Assembly: GCF_900177625.1 (NCBI RefSeq)
Contig: NZ_FXAU01000003.1
Location: forward strand, 372,001-436,000
DNA from: Sphingobacterium psychroaquaticum
GTDB taxonomy: Bacteria > Bacteroidota > Bacteroidia > Sphingobacteriales > Sphingobacteriaceae
Direction: 5' to 3'
DNA: 64,000 nt
Shown in pieces: positions 26,408 to 34,608 of the stretch (its first letter is position 1; every line of letters begins with the position of its first letter). The translations under genes and the position numbers were made by a program. The notes under the pieces are model-generated. The model had not been told where the DNA came from and searched no databases. It was given only the letters and a program-made list of their open reading frames with translations.

Positions 26408-26746
26408 TTATGCGTAAACGCTTTCTTTCTTAAATTTCGTAACCAATAAGGTATACACAATCGCTCTATACTTATTTCGGTTGGAACGACCTACCTGATC
26501 AATAACCTCGTCAATTGCTTTATCCAGATCTGCTCCATCACTCAATCCTAATTTTTTGATTAAGAAGTTGTTTTTAACACGTGCAATCTCTTCTGGGTCT
26601 GTCGCCGCGATGGTTTCCGAATCTTCATTGTAAATAGAAGGACCTAGACCTTTGGTAACTGCAGCCAGTAATTTCTCATCAATAGATAAGCCTAATTTTT
26701 TTGCTTCAGCAGCGTATTCTGCTACTTTTTCATCTAATTTACTCAT
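26408..26746 (-). CDS. DUF2853 family protein
   Basis: A 112-residue soluble protein, all-helical in appearance, matching DUF2853 (KLDEKVAEYAAEAKKLGLSID...ARVKNNFLIKKLGL...YRAIVYTLLVTKF). It is a single-gene unit with its own terminator; a TAACTTTA sequence at 26780-26787 (minus) may be its -7 box. Function is unknown for the whole family. Confidence 0.9.
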   Translation of the reverse strand: MSKLDEKVAEYAAEAKKLGLSIDEKLLAAVTKGLGPSIYNEDSETIAATDPEEIARVKNNFLIKKLGLSDGADLDKAIDEVIDQVGRSNRNKYRAIVYTLLVTKFKKESVYA

Positions 26747-26835
26747 AAATTTAATTTTAAGATATACAATGATTGTCCTTAAAGTTACAGATGATTTTTC
26801 TTAAAAGAAAGCTTTTTTCTTAGTTTTTTTGTCAC

Positions 26836-28863
26836 CTAAAGGAGGCCTGCTCTTTTTAGTAATGGCTCTACGCGAGGCTCTTGCCCGCGGAACCTTTTAT
26901 AAAGAATCATCGGATGTTCTGTCCCTCCTTTTGAAAGGATATTGTCTTTAAATTTATCAGCTATTTCCCTGTTGAAGATGCCATGCTGTTGAAAGTAATC
27001 AAATGCATCGGCATCCAAAACTTCAGCCCATTTGTAGCTATAGTAACCCGAAGCATAGCCACCATTGAAAATATGAGAAAAGGACGGGCTCATCGCATTT
27101 TCTTGAACATCAGGGTATAGCTTTGTAGAAGCAAAATGTTGGTTTTCGAACGCTTTTATTTGCGAGATCGTAGAGGGATCCTGACCATGCCATCCCATAT
27201 CCAGCAAACCGAAGCTCAATTGTCGCATAGTTGCCATGCCTTCCTGGAAGGAGGCCGATTCTTTTATTTTAGTGATCAGCTCCATCGGGATGGATTCTTG
27301 GCTTTCGTAATGTTTGGCAAAGAGGGCTAAACATTCTTGTTCATAACACCAGTTTTCCATAATCTGACTAGGCAGTTCTACAAAATCCCAGAAGACCGAT
27401 GTTCCCGATAAATTAGGGTACGTAGTATTAGCTAACATACCATGCAAGGCATGTCCGAACTCATGGAAGAGCGTTGTTACTTCATTAAATGTGAGTAAAG
27501 AAGGTCGGGTCGCTGTCGGTTTTGTGAAATTACAAACGATCGAAACGTGCGGACGTTCCTCTTTGCCATCCAACTTATATTGCGGCTTGAAGGAAGTCAT
27601 CCACGCACCATTTCGTTTTCCTTTTCGAGGGAAGAAGTCTGCGTAAAAAATAGCGGTCAATGAACCATCTTCATTACGTACTTCAAAGGTTTGTACATCG
27701 GGATGGTATTTGTCGATGTTGTCCACTTCCGTGAATTTCAGCCCGAATAACTTGTCCGCAACCTGGAAAGCGCCAGAAAGAACATATTCTAAGTTGAAGT
27801 AAGGTTTTAATTTCTCATCATCTAGATCAAATTTTTGTTGTTTTAATTTCTCCGAATAATATGCACCGTCCCATTTTTCAAGAGCGGTAATACCATCTTT
27901 ATCGCGCGCGAACTGTTGCAGCTCATCAAATTCCCGCAGGGCAGCTGGTTTCGCCTTTACAAGCAGGTCTTCTAGAAATTCATTGACTTTATTTGCCGAT
28001 TGTGCCATACGCTCTTCTAAAACGAAGTCTGCATGCGTGTTGTATCCTAAGAGTTGTGCGCGTTGGAAACGCAAATTAACAATCTTTAGTACATGTGCCT
28101 CATTATTGTACTCATTGGCTTGAAAGGCTTTGCTGCCCGCCGCAATTGTTATTTCTTTTCGTAGATCGCGATTATCCGCATAGGTTACAAAAGGGATATA
28201 ACTCGGGTAATCTAATGTAAAAATCCAACCTTCTTTTTCCAGGCTTTCTGCGAGCCCTTGTGCGGCTTCAACGGTACCGGCAGGTAATCCTTGTAGGTCT
28301 TCTTCTTTTGTTATATGTAATTGATAAGCATTTGTTTCGGCCAGTACATTTTCACCAAACTTTAACTTGACAACCGCTAATTCAGCATCGATCTTACGCA
28401 ATTTCTCTTTATCATCATCACCGAGTAAAGCTCCATTCCTGGTGAAATCTTTGTACGACTTTTCTAGCAGTGTTTCTTGCTCAGGAGTTAATGTTAAGTT
28501 TTCTCTGTTTTCGTAGACTTGTTTTATTCGATTGAACAAGTCTTGGTTCAGTGTGATGTCGTTCGCCAGCTCAGCCAATTGTGGCGCCACCTCTTGAGCG
28601 ATACGGTCCATCTCGTCATTCGTTTCCGCCGAATGTAAGTTGAAAAAGATCGTAGAGATACGATCTAATTGCATGCCCGAAAAGGCCATGGCTTCGATCG
28701 TATTTTCAAAGGATGCAGGTTCGGTATTGTTAACGATACGATTTACTTCTGCTCGCGTTAGAGCAAGTGCTTGCTCAAAAGCAGGTAGGTAGTCGCTCGT
28801 TTTTATCTGAGAAAAGGGTGCTGTATCATGCACCGTCTTAAATACGCTGTTTAATATACTCAT
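26836..28863 (-). CDS. dcp: M3 family metallopeptidase (peptidyl-dipeptidase Dcp / oligopeptidase A type)
   Basis: A 675-residue cytosolic zinc peptidase without signal peptide, the normal length for the M3A group. The active site is TTLFHEFGHALHGML (HExxH, near residue 465) with the downstream glutamate in SGTSVFWDFVELPSQIMENW; the substrate-binding tyrosine region GGYASGYYSYKWAEVLDADAF is near 610-630. It trims peptides, removing C-terminal dipeptides if Dcp-like. A TAACTTTA box ends only 4 bases before the ATG, so the message may be nearly leaderless. Confidence 0.93.
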   Translation of the reverse strand: MSILNSVFKTVHDTAPFSQIKTSDYLPAFEQALALTRAEVNRIVNNTEPASFENTIEAMAFSGMQLDRISTIFFNLHSAETNDEMDRIAQEVAPQLAELANDITLNQDLFNRIKQVYENRENLTLTPEQETLLEKSYKDFTRNGALLGDDDKEKLRKIDAELAVVKLKFGENVLAETNAYQLHITKEEDLQGLPAGTVEAAQGLAESLEKEGWIFTLDYPSYIPFVTYADNRDLRKEITIAAGSKAFQANEYNNEAHVLKIVNLRFQRAQLLGYNTHADFVLEERMAQSANKVNEFLEDLLVKAKPAALREFDELQQFARDKDGITALEKWDGAYYSEKLKQQKFDLDDEKLKPYFNLEYVLSGAFQVADKLFGLKFTEVDNIDKYHPDVQTFEVRNEDGSLTAIFYADFFPRKGKRNGAWMTSFKPQYKLDGKEERPHVSIVCNFTKPTATRPSLLTFNEVTTLFHEFGHALHGMLANTTYPNLSGTSVFWDFVELPSQIMENWCYEQECLALFAKHYESQESIPMELITKIKESASFQEGMATMRQLSFGLLDMGWHGQDPSTISQIKAFENQHFASTKLYPDVQENAMSPSFSHIFNGGYASGYYSYKWAEVLDADAFDYFQQHGIFNREIADKFKDNILSKGGTEHPMILYKRFRGQEPRVEPLLKRAGLL

Positions 28864-28925
28864 GAGGTAAAGTTAGGGTATTTTGGCAATACCCAAAAAA
28901 GGTAAATAGTAATTTGAAATGCCGC

Positions 28926-29492
28926 TTAGTTTAAGTCCGGGCTCTGTGGGAAATTAGCCACATGCGCATACTTGGGGCCTAAGCTGATGAGTGCTTCTTT
29001 CCAAAGGTCTTCGCCATCGGTCAGAAAAAGAATGTCGCTGGGGAATTTATTATGTACGGCCCAGCTGTTTTCTTCTATTTCTTGCGCGAGTTGGTCATTG
29101 CCCCAGCCCGCGTAGCCAATAAAGAATTTTACTTCGTCCACGGTTAACATGTTGGCATTGAGTAAAAATGTTACCTGGTTGAAATCCCCTCCAAAATAAA
29201 TATTGTCGATCAGATGGGTGCCACCAGGAATTTTGTCTGGTATATGATGCAGAAAAAATAATGATTCAATCTCTACAGGGCCACCGATGTAAATTGGGAT
29301 CGTGTCGTTCTCTATGTTGGGTACAACATCCTGGAGAAGTAAACTCGAGCGGTGGTTCAAGATAAAACCCATGCTGCCGGTTTCGGTATTATGCTCGCAA
29401 AGTAAAATAACAGACCGCTTAAAATTACTGTCTAGCATGAAAGGCTCAGACAACAACAAGCTACCTTTTTTGGGGTTAAATGCGCTAAACAT
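28926..29492 (-). CDS. YqgE/AlgH family protein
   Basis: A 188-residue cytosolic protein of the YqgE (UPF0301/AlgH) family: KGSLLLSEPFMLDSNFKRSVILLCEHN at the N-terminus, GSMGFILNH near 42-50, and FFIGYAGWGNDQLAQEIEENSW near 120-142. The fold is known but the function is not settled. It lies 62 bases upstream of dcp on the same strand and may be cotranscribed with it. Confidence 0.92.
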   Translation of the reverse strand: MFSAFNPKKGSLLLSEPFMLDSNFKRSVILLCEHNTETGSMGFILNHRSSLLLQDVVPNIENDTIPIYIGGPVEIESLFFLHHIPDKIPGGTHLIDNIYFGGDFNQVTFLLNANMLTVDEVKFFIGYAGWGNDQLAQEIEENSWAVHNKFPSDILFLTDGEDLWKEALISLGPKYAHVANFPQSPDLN

Positions 29493-29636
29493 ATCTTATT
29501 TTTTTAAAGCCTTAAAACTATCATCAAGTTAAAACAAATTGCTTCATTTAACAACTTTTTTTTCTGACTCCAAAAAAATGAGCTTTACCCTATTTAATCT
29601 ATCTGTTTTTATGCGTCGTTTTCCATGCCTTTTAGT

Positions 29637-29644
29637 TAAGTTTG
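29637..29644 (+). promoter_or_regulatory. -7 box (TAAGTTTG) for the pdxH-nuoC-nuoD operon
   Basis: TAAGTTTG matches TAnnTTTG exactly and predicts a leader of about 20 bases before the pdxH ATG at 29669. Confidence 0.65.
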
Positions 29645-29668
29645 TATACAGTATAAAACACGATTTAT

Positions 29669-30325
29669 ATGTCCATTATCCATAAAGATATAGCCGCGAT
29701 CCGTGAAGATTATAGTAAATATAGTCTGGATGAAAAGGATACGTTGGCGAAACCGATTGAACAATTTAAGAAGTGGTTCGAAGAGGCCGTTAATGCGGAG
29801 GTAATTGAAGCCAATGCGATGGTATTGGCCACTAACAGTACCGATGGATACCCATCTTCTCGGGTCGTATTGCTAAAAGATATCAAGCCCGAAGGGTTTA
29901 GTTTTTTTACAAATTATAAAAGTAAGAAGGGGATATCCATGTTAGGGAATAACAAAGTGAGTCTCTTATTCTTTTGGCCGGAGTTGCAAAGGCAGGTGCG
30001 GATTGAGGGATTGGTACGTCAATTACCACAAGAGGATTCGGACGAATATTTTGCGTCACGTCCTAAGATGAGTAAAATCGGTGCTATTGCATCGCCCCAG
30101 AGTCATGTAATTAAGGATCGGTCGGTTTTGGAAGAGCGTGTAGCTGAGCTGGAAGCGATTTATCAAACGGAAGACGCGGTCCCGCGACCTGAACATTGGG
30201 GCGGTTATCTTGTAGAGCCTGTTTATGTGGAGTTTTGGCAAGGACGCAGTAGCCGGTTACATGATCGTGTCGTGTATGAACGTGATGCAGAACTGCAGTG
30301 GACACGATTTAGAATAGCACCTTAA
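29669..30325 (+). CDS. pdxH: Pyridoxamine 5'-phosphate oxidase
   Basis: A 218-residue FMN enzyme that oxidises pyridoxamine or pyridoxine phosphate to pyridoxal phosphate. The FMN/substrate segments are clear: AMVLATNSTDGYPSSRVVLLKDIKPEGFSFFTNY near residues 48-85, QRQVRIEGLV near 107, SRPKMSKIGA, and the C-terminal signature EFWQGRSSRLHDRVVYER...WTRFRIAP. Normal length. It is followed after 4 bases by nuoC, so it leads an operon with two complex I genes, an unusual pairing. Confidence 0.96.
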   Translation: MSIIHKDIAAIREDYSKYSLDEKDTLAKPIEQFKKWFEEAVNAEVIEANAMVLATNSTDGYPSSRVVLLKDIKPEGFSFFTNYKSKKGISMLGNNKVSLLFFWPELQRQVRIEGLVRQLPQEDSDEYFASRPKMSKIGAIASPQSHVIKDRSVLEERVAELEAIYQTEDAVPRPEHWGGYLVEPVYVEFWQGRSSRLHDRVVYERDAELQWTRFRIAP

Positions 30326-30329
30326 AAAT

Positions 30330-30821
30330 ATGATGGATAAAGTAATAGAGTTAATTACTGCGCATGTTGGGGATGCTGCTATTGTCGCTGTGGAACGAAA
30401 TGGGTTGCAGCCCGCTATTCAGGTGTCGCCCTTCTTTTTGCGGTCTATTGCCAAGTTGTTGCGCGACTCAGAAGGATTTTATTTTGATTTCCTGGCGAAT
30501 ATATCTGCGGTAGATCATTATCCTGAGAATCGCTTCAGTGTCGTTTATCATATCACATCTATTCCCTATCAGACTCAACTGGTACTCAAAGTTGATGTGG
30601 AGAATGAGCGAACAATGGATAAGTTGCCGGAAGTACCTTCGGTTTCCAAGGTGTGGCGCACAGCGGACTGGCACGAACGAGAGGCTTTTGACTTGATGGG
30701 GGTTTTCTTTACCGATCATCCCGATCTGCGTCGTATCCTATTACCGGATGACTGGGTAGGATTTCCTTTACGCAAGGACTATCAGGATCCTGAAACATAT
30801 CACGGTATTTCAATTAAATAA
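30330..30821 (+). CDS. nuoC: NADH-quinone oxidoreductase subunit C
   Basis: A 163-residue peripheral-arm subunit of complex I. FDFLANISAVDHYPENRFSVVYHI and the signature WRTADWHEREAFDLMGVFFTDHPDLRRILLPDDWVGFPLRKDY match the 30-kDa subunit family. Begins 4 bases after pdxH (ATGATG at 30330) and ends 6 bases before nuoD. No other nuo gene lies in the window, so C and D here are separate from the A, B and E-N genes. Confidence 0.95.
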   Translation: MMDKVIELITAHVGDAAIVAVERNGLQPAIQVSPFFLRSIAKLLRDSEGFYFDFLANISAVDHYPENRFSVVYHITSIPYQTQLVLKVDVENERTMDKLPEVPSVSKVWRTADWHEREAFDLMGVFFTDHPDLRRILLPDDWVGFPLRKDYQDPETYHGISIK

Positions 30822-30827
30822 TACAGC

Positions 30828-32018
30828 ATGTCTATTTATACCAGTGGATTAGATAAATACAAAGAGAAGATCGCCTCCATCTCCTCGCAAGAGATGGTGA
30901 TAAACATGGGACCACAACATCCCTCGACACATGGCGTACTACGCCTGGAGCTTATCACAGATGGAGAGATCGTTAAAGATATTATTCCTCATCTGGGCTA
31001 CCTGCATCGTTGCTTTGATAAACATGCAGAGTCCATGAACTATACGAAAAGCATTCCATTTACAGACCGATTAGATTATTTGGCCTCTATGAATAATAGC
31101 CATGCTTTTGTGATGGGAGTAGAGCGCATGCTGGGGATAGAAGGAGCGATTCCGAAACGGATCGAATACATCCGTGTCTTGGTTTGTGAATTAAACAGAA
31201 TTGCTTCTCATTTAATTGCTATTGGAACTTACGGGATTGATATTGGAGCTTTCACCCCTTTTATGTGGTGTTTCCGTGACCGCGAACATATCATGAATAT
31301 GCTGGAGTGGGCTTCAGGCTCGCGCATGTTGTATAATTACATTTGGATCGGTGGTCTTTTCTATGATCTGCCTGTAGGCTTCGAGGAACGTTGCAAGGAG
31401 TTTATTGATTACTTTAAACCGAAATTGGTTGAACTCGATGAGCTGTTGTCGAACAACCAAATTTTTATATCCCGAACTGCTAATATAGGAGCGTTGCCAG
31501 CCGATGTAGCGATCAATTATGGCTGTAGCGGTCCGATGCTACGTGCATCAGGTATAAAGTGGGATCTTCGTCGTGTTGACGGATACTCCGTGTATCCTGA
31601 GTTAGAATTTGATATTCCCGTCGGAAAAGGAGAGATGGGGGTATTGGGAGATTGCTGGGATCGCTATAAGGTACGCGTTGACGAGGTAAGAGAATCAGTG
31701 AAGATTATTGAACAGTGTTTAGCTAGGCTGGCGTCTGACTTTCACAGGACACCAGATTTTGACCCACGGGCCATGGTACCTAAAAAGGTCAATTTAAAAT
31801 CACAAGATTATTACGTAAGAGCAGAGAATCCTAAAGGAGAGCTGGGTTTTTATTTTGTAACGCAAGAGAAAACGGATATTCCAAAGCGTGTAAAATCCAG
31901 AGGGCCAAGCTTTAATAATCTTTCCGTGCTGCCGGAGCTCGGGCGGGGACAGCTTATTGCGGACTTGATAGCCATATTGGGGTCCATCGATATTGTGCTT
32001 GGAGAAGTGGATAGATAG
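30828..32018 (+). CDS. nuoD: NADH-quinone oxidoreductase subunit D
   Basis: A 396-residue 49-kDa subunit of complex I that forms the quinone-binding site with Nuo[23 protein letters not shown] near the N-terminus carries the conserved quinone-site His, [14 protein letters not shown] follows, and the C-terminus [29 protein letters not shown] is complete. All conserved blocks are intact, so this is a functional gene and not a relic. It is the last gene of the pdxH-nuoC-nuoD operon; a small-RNA-like unit begins 30 bases downstream. Confidence 0.96.
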   Translation: MSIYTSGLDKYKEKIASISSQEMVINMGPQHPSTHGVLRLELITDGEIVKDIIPHLGYLHRCFDKHAESMNYTKSIPFTDRLDYLASMNNSHAFVMGVERMLGIEGAIPKRIEYIRVLVCELNRIASHLIAIGTYGIDIGAFTPFMWCFRDREHIMNMLEWASGSRMLYNYIWIGGLFYDLPVGFEERCKEFIDYFKPKLVELDELLSNNQIFISRTANIGALPADVAINYGCSGPMLRASGIKWDLRRVDGYSVYPELEFDIPVGKGEMGVLGDCWDRYKVRVDEVRESVKIIEQCLARLASDFHRTPDFDPRAMVPKKVNLKSQDYYVRAENPKGELGFYFVTQEKTDIPKRVKSRGPSFNNLSVLPELGRGQLIADLIAILGSIDIVLGEVDR

Positions 32019-32049
32019 GCATAAAGATGCATAAAAACGCAAAAAAGTC

Positions 32050-32080
32050 TTGCAGTGTATAGGGTAAAAATGTATATTTG
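32050..32080 (+). promoter_or_regulatory. Promoter of small-RNA candidate A (TTGC-N19-TATATTTG)
   Basis: TTGC at 32050-32053, a 19-base spacer, and TATATTTG at 32073-32080. This is close to the Bacteroidota -33/-7 consensus with optimal spacing, 32 bases after the nuoD stop. Confidence 0.7.
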
Positions 32081-32084
32081 CAGT

Positions 32085-32149
32085 CTCATAATTTAAGTTT
32101 ATAATTGGTTAATAGGAAAGCTCGCAATCGCCCGATTGCGGGCTTTTTC
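32085..32149 (+). ncRNA. Small RNA candidate A (about 60-65 nt), or pyrC leader
   Basis: Starts about 5 bases after the -7 box with TCATAATTTAAGTTTATAAT then TGGTTA (32086-32111), a block shared at 25 of 26 positions with candidate B and closely with D. It then has a terminator hairpin: GCTCGCAATC (32120-32129), loop GCCC, GATTGCGGGC (32134-32143), T5. A second promoter box for the dihydroorotase gene follows (32173), which argues that the unit is independent, but a leader/attenuator role for that gene cannot be excluded. No open reading frame fits. Confidence 0.6.
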
Positions 32150-32172
32150 TCTTTTAAAAATGTTTTTTTTCG

Positions 32173-32180
32173 TAAGTTTG
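32173..32180 (+). promoter_or_regulatory. -7 box (TAAGTTTG) for the dihydroorotase gene
   Basis: Exact TAnnTTTG match; TTTT lies about 17 bases upstream as a poor -33. The leader would be about 18 bases to the ATG at 32203. Confidence 0.65.
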
Positions 32181-32202
32181 TTTATCAAACAAGAACAAAA
32201 AC

Positions 32203-33540
32203 ATGCCATCAATTCTTATTAAATCAGCACAATTAGTTAACGAAGGAAAAGTCTTTACTGCGGATGTCTACGTGAATCATGGACGCATCGAAATGATTGC
32301 CGAAGAGATTAACCATCCCGCCGATCAAGTGATCGATGCGAAAGGGTTACATTTGTTACCTGGACTTATTGATGATCAGGTTCATTTCAGAGAACCTGGA
32401 CTTACACATAAAGGCGATATTTGGCACGAGAGTAGAGCGGCCGTTGCTGGTGGTACGACCTCTTTTATGGAGATGCCCAATACCGTTCCCAATACGTTAA
32501 CGCAGAAATTGTTGCAGGATAAGTTTGATATTGCGGCAGATACCTCTTTGGCGAACTATTCCTTCTTTATGGGGGCTGCCAATGATAATATTGATGAGGT
32601 GCTTAAAACAAATCCACGTGACGTTTGTGGTATCAAGATTTTTATGGGATCCTCTACCGGTAATATGTTGGTAGATAACGAAGCGACTCTCGAGAAAATA
32701 TTTGCACAAGCACCGACATTAATTGCGGTACATTGTGAAGATGAAGAAACGGTACAGCGGAACTTGGCTGCATTTAAAGAGAAGTATGGCGAGGAGAACC
32801 TTGATGCGACCATGCACCCTTTGATTCGTTCGGAGGAAGCTTGTTATCTGTCCTCTTCAAAAGCCGTTGCATTAGCCAAAAAGCACGGTGCCCGCCTGCA
32901 TGTATTGCACATTTCCACGGCAAAAGAGACACAGTTGTTTGATCATACTATTCCTTTAGCGGAGAAGAAAATTACAGCCGAAGCGTGTGTGCATCACTTG
33001 TGGTTCTCGGATAAGGATTACGTGACGAAGGGAAATCTTATTAAATGGAATCCAGCTGTGAAGACAGAGGCTGATAGAGATGGTATTTTGAAAGCACTTT
33101 TAGACGGACATATCGATGTGATCGCAACAGATCACGCACCCCATACGGCGGATGAAAAAGCACAACCATACCTCCAAGCTCCATCAGGCGGACCTTTGGT
33201 TCAACATGCTTTACAAGCGCTGCTAGACTTAGTGAAAGCAGGGAAGCTTACTTTGGAACAGTTGGTTCAAAAGTCGGCGCATAACACGGCGACCCTTTTT
33301 CAGATTGAAAGCAGAGGGTACCTACGTGAAGGCTATTGGGCAGATTTAGTTTTAGTTGATCTAAATCAACCTTATACTGTAGAAAAGAGCAATATATTGT
33401 CTAAGTGTGGGTGGTCTCCTTTCGAGGGGCATACTTTTTCGTCTACCATTGTGCATACATTAGTTTCCGGAAATGTGGCGTATAGCGATGGAAAGATCGT
33501 AGAGGTTGGAACAGGGCATCGCTTGTTATTTAACCGCTAA
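32203..33540 (+). CDS. pyrC: Dihydroorotase (class I)
   Basis: A 445-residue amidohydrolase for the third step of pyrimidine synthesis (carbamoyl-aspartate to dihydroorotate). Metal-site motifs: GLIDDQVHFREPGLTHKGDI (the usual DxHxH appears as DQVHFREPG, with Q in place of the first His), AVAGGTTSFMEMPNT, CGIKIFMGSSTG with the carbamylated lysine, CVHHLWF, and IATDHAPHT. The Gln at the first metal ligand matches a subgroup common in Bacteroidota annotated as dihydroorotase, so some caution about the exact reaction is due. The next gene starts 4 bases after the stop. Confidence 0.85.
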   Translation: MPSILIKSAQLVNEGKVFTADVYVNHGRIEMIAEEINHPADQVIDAKGLHLLPGLIDDQVHFREPGLTHKGDIWHESRAAVAGGTTSFMEMPNTVPNTLTQKLLQDKFDIAADTSLANYSFFMGAANDNIDEVLKTNPRDVCGIKIFMGSSTGNMLVDNEATLEKIFAQAPTLIAVHCEDEETVQRNLAAFKEKYGEENLDATMHPLIRSEEACYLSSSKAVALAKKHGARLHVLHISTAKETQLFDHTIPLAEKKITAEACVHHLWFSDKDYVTKGNLIKWNPAVKTEADRDGILKALLDGHIDVIATDHAPHTADEKAQPYLQAPSGGPLVQHALQALLDLVKAGKLTLEQLVQKSAHNTATLFQIESRGYLREGYWADLVLVDLNQPYTVEKSNILSKCGWSPFEGHTFSSTIVHTLVSGNVAYSDGKIVEVGTGHRLLFNR

Positions 33541-33544
33541 TCTA

Positions 33545-34600
33545 ATGGATAAGCGGGATTTTCTCAAAACACTTGGGTTCGGTGTAGCGGCCTATGCGAC
33601 AACAGCATCTACGAGAACATTAGCTGCTGAGGTTCGCATGGATTCGGATCCTAAAATACGACGTGCAAGGGCGCTCGAAAAAGGCGACACTATTGGTTTG
33701 ATAACACCAGCAGGCGCATTGACAGACGAAGAGCCAATTACACAGACTAAGGAAGTTTTTCAGGCACTTGGCTTTAAGGTCAAAGAAGGTGCGCATATTC
33801 GTGCACGCTATGGCAATTTAGCAGGAACCGATGAACAGCGAATCGCTGATATTCACCAGATGTTTGCTGATCCGGAAGTACAAGGGATTGTGTGCGTGCG
33901 TGGAGGCAATGGGGCTTCGCGTTTGCTGGATCGTATTGATTATAATCTAATCGCGAGAAATCCTAAAGTATTACTTGGTTATAGCGATGTAACGGCTTTA
34001 ATTATGGCCTTTTATGCGAAAACTGGGCTGGTCTCCTTTCATGGTGCTGTGGGTTCAAGCACATGGACCAATAAGTTGGCAAAAGCGTTTGACGAACAGT
34101 TTATTCAAAATAAATTGCAGCGATATGAAAATCCACTGGATAAAGGAGATAGTCTGATTCCTTACAATGATCGGATAACAACTATTCGACCCGGAATCGT
34201 GGAGGGACGTTTGATGGGTGGAAATATGACGTTGATTTCAGGTTTATGTGGTTCTGAATTTTTACCTGATTTTAAGGGCGCTATCCTTTTTCTGGAAGAG
34301 GTAGATGAAAATATAGATCGCGTAGATCGTATGTTCTGTCAATTGAAGAACGCTGGCGTACTCGGTCAAATAAAAGGCTTTATTTTTGGTAATTGCACCG
34401 GGTGTAAGCCAGCTTCTGGATATGGTTCTTTATCTTTTCAGGATCTGTTCCATGATTATATCAAACCTTTGGGAATACCGGCATATACGGGAGCACGTAT
34501 CGGACATATAAGCAATCAGTTTATTCTTCCGGTTGGTGTGCGTGCCCGGATGGATGCCGATAAAGGAACGATTGAACTATTGGAACAAGCCTTGCTCTAA
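33545..34600 (+). CDS. S66 family LD-carboxypeptidase (LdcA/MccF type)
   Basis: A 351-residue serine peptidase with an exported leader (MDKRDFLKTLGFGVAAYATTASTRTLAA, Tat-like in shape although K-R replaces R-R). Nucleophile elbow GYSDVTALI (Ser near residue 146); LEEVDENIDRVDRMFCQL supplies the Glu and IGHISNQFILPVG the His of the triad. Family members cut the L,D-bond of murein tetrapeptides for wall recycling or detoxify microcin-like compounds. Start at ATG 33545, 4 bases after pyrC; the frame is open from a TTG at 33506 but that would overlap pyrC. Confidence 0.88.
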   Translation: MDKRDFLKTLGFGVAAYATTASTRTLAAEVRMDSDPKIRRARALEKGDTIGLITPAGALTDEEPITQTKEVFQALGFKVKEGAHIRARYGNLAGTDEQRIADIHQMFADPEVQGIVCVRGGNGASRLLDRIDYNLIARNPKVLLGYSDVTALIMAFYAKTGLVSFHGAVGSSTWTNKLAKAFDEQFIQNKLQRYENPLDKGDSLIPYNDRITTIRPGIVEGRLMGGNMTLISGLCGSEFLPDFKGAILFLEEVDENIDRVDRMFCQLKNAGVLGQIKGFIFGNCTGCKPASGYGSLSFQDLFHDYIKPLGIPAYTGARIGHISNQFILPVGVRARMDADKGTIELLEQALL

Positions 34601-34608
34601 CATAAGGT

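Noticed and set aside
26753..26760. TCATAAATTTAATTTTAAG-like stretch beside the DUF2853 start as a small-RNA block
   Set aside because: It is the complement of that gene's own leader and start codon, with no terminator or promoter in the sRNA direction.
30330..32018. nuoC and nuoD as pseudogenes left from a lost complex I operon
   Set aside because: Both are full length with all conserved blocks and tight operon spacing, so they are expressed genes.
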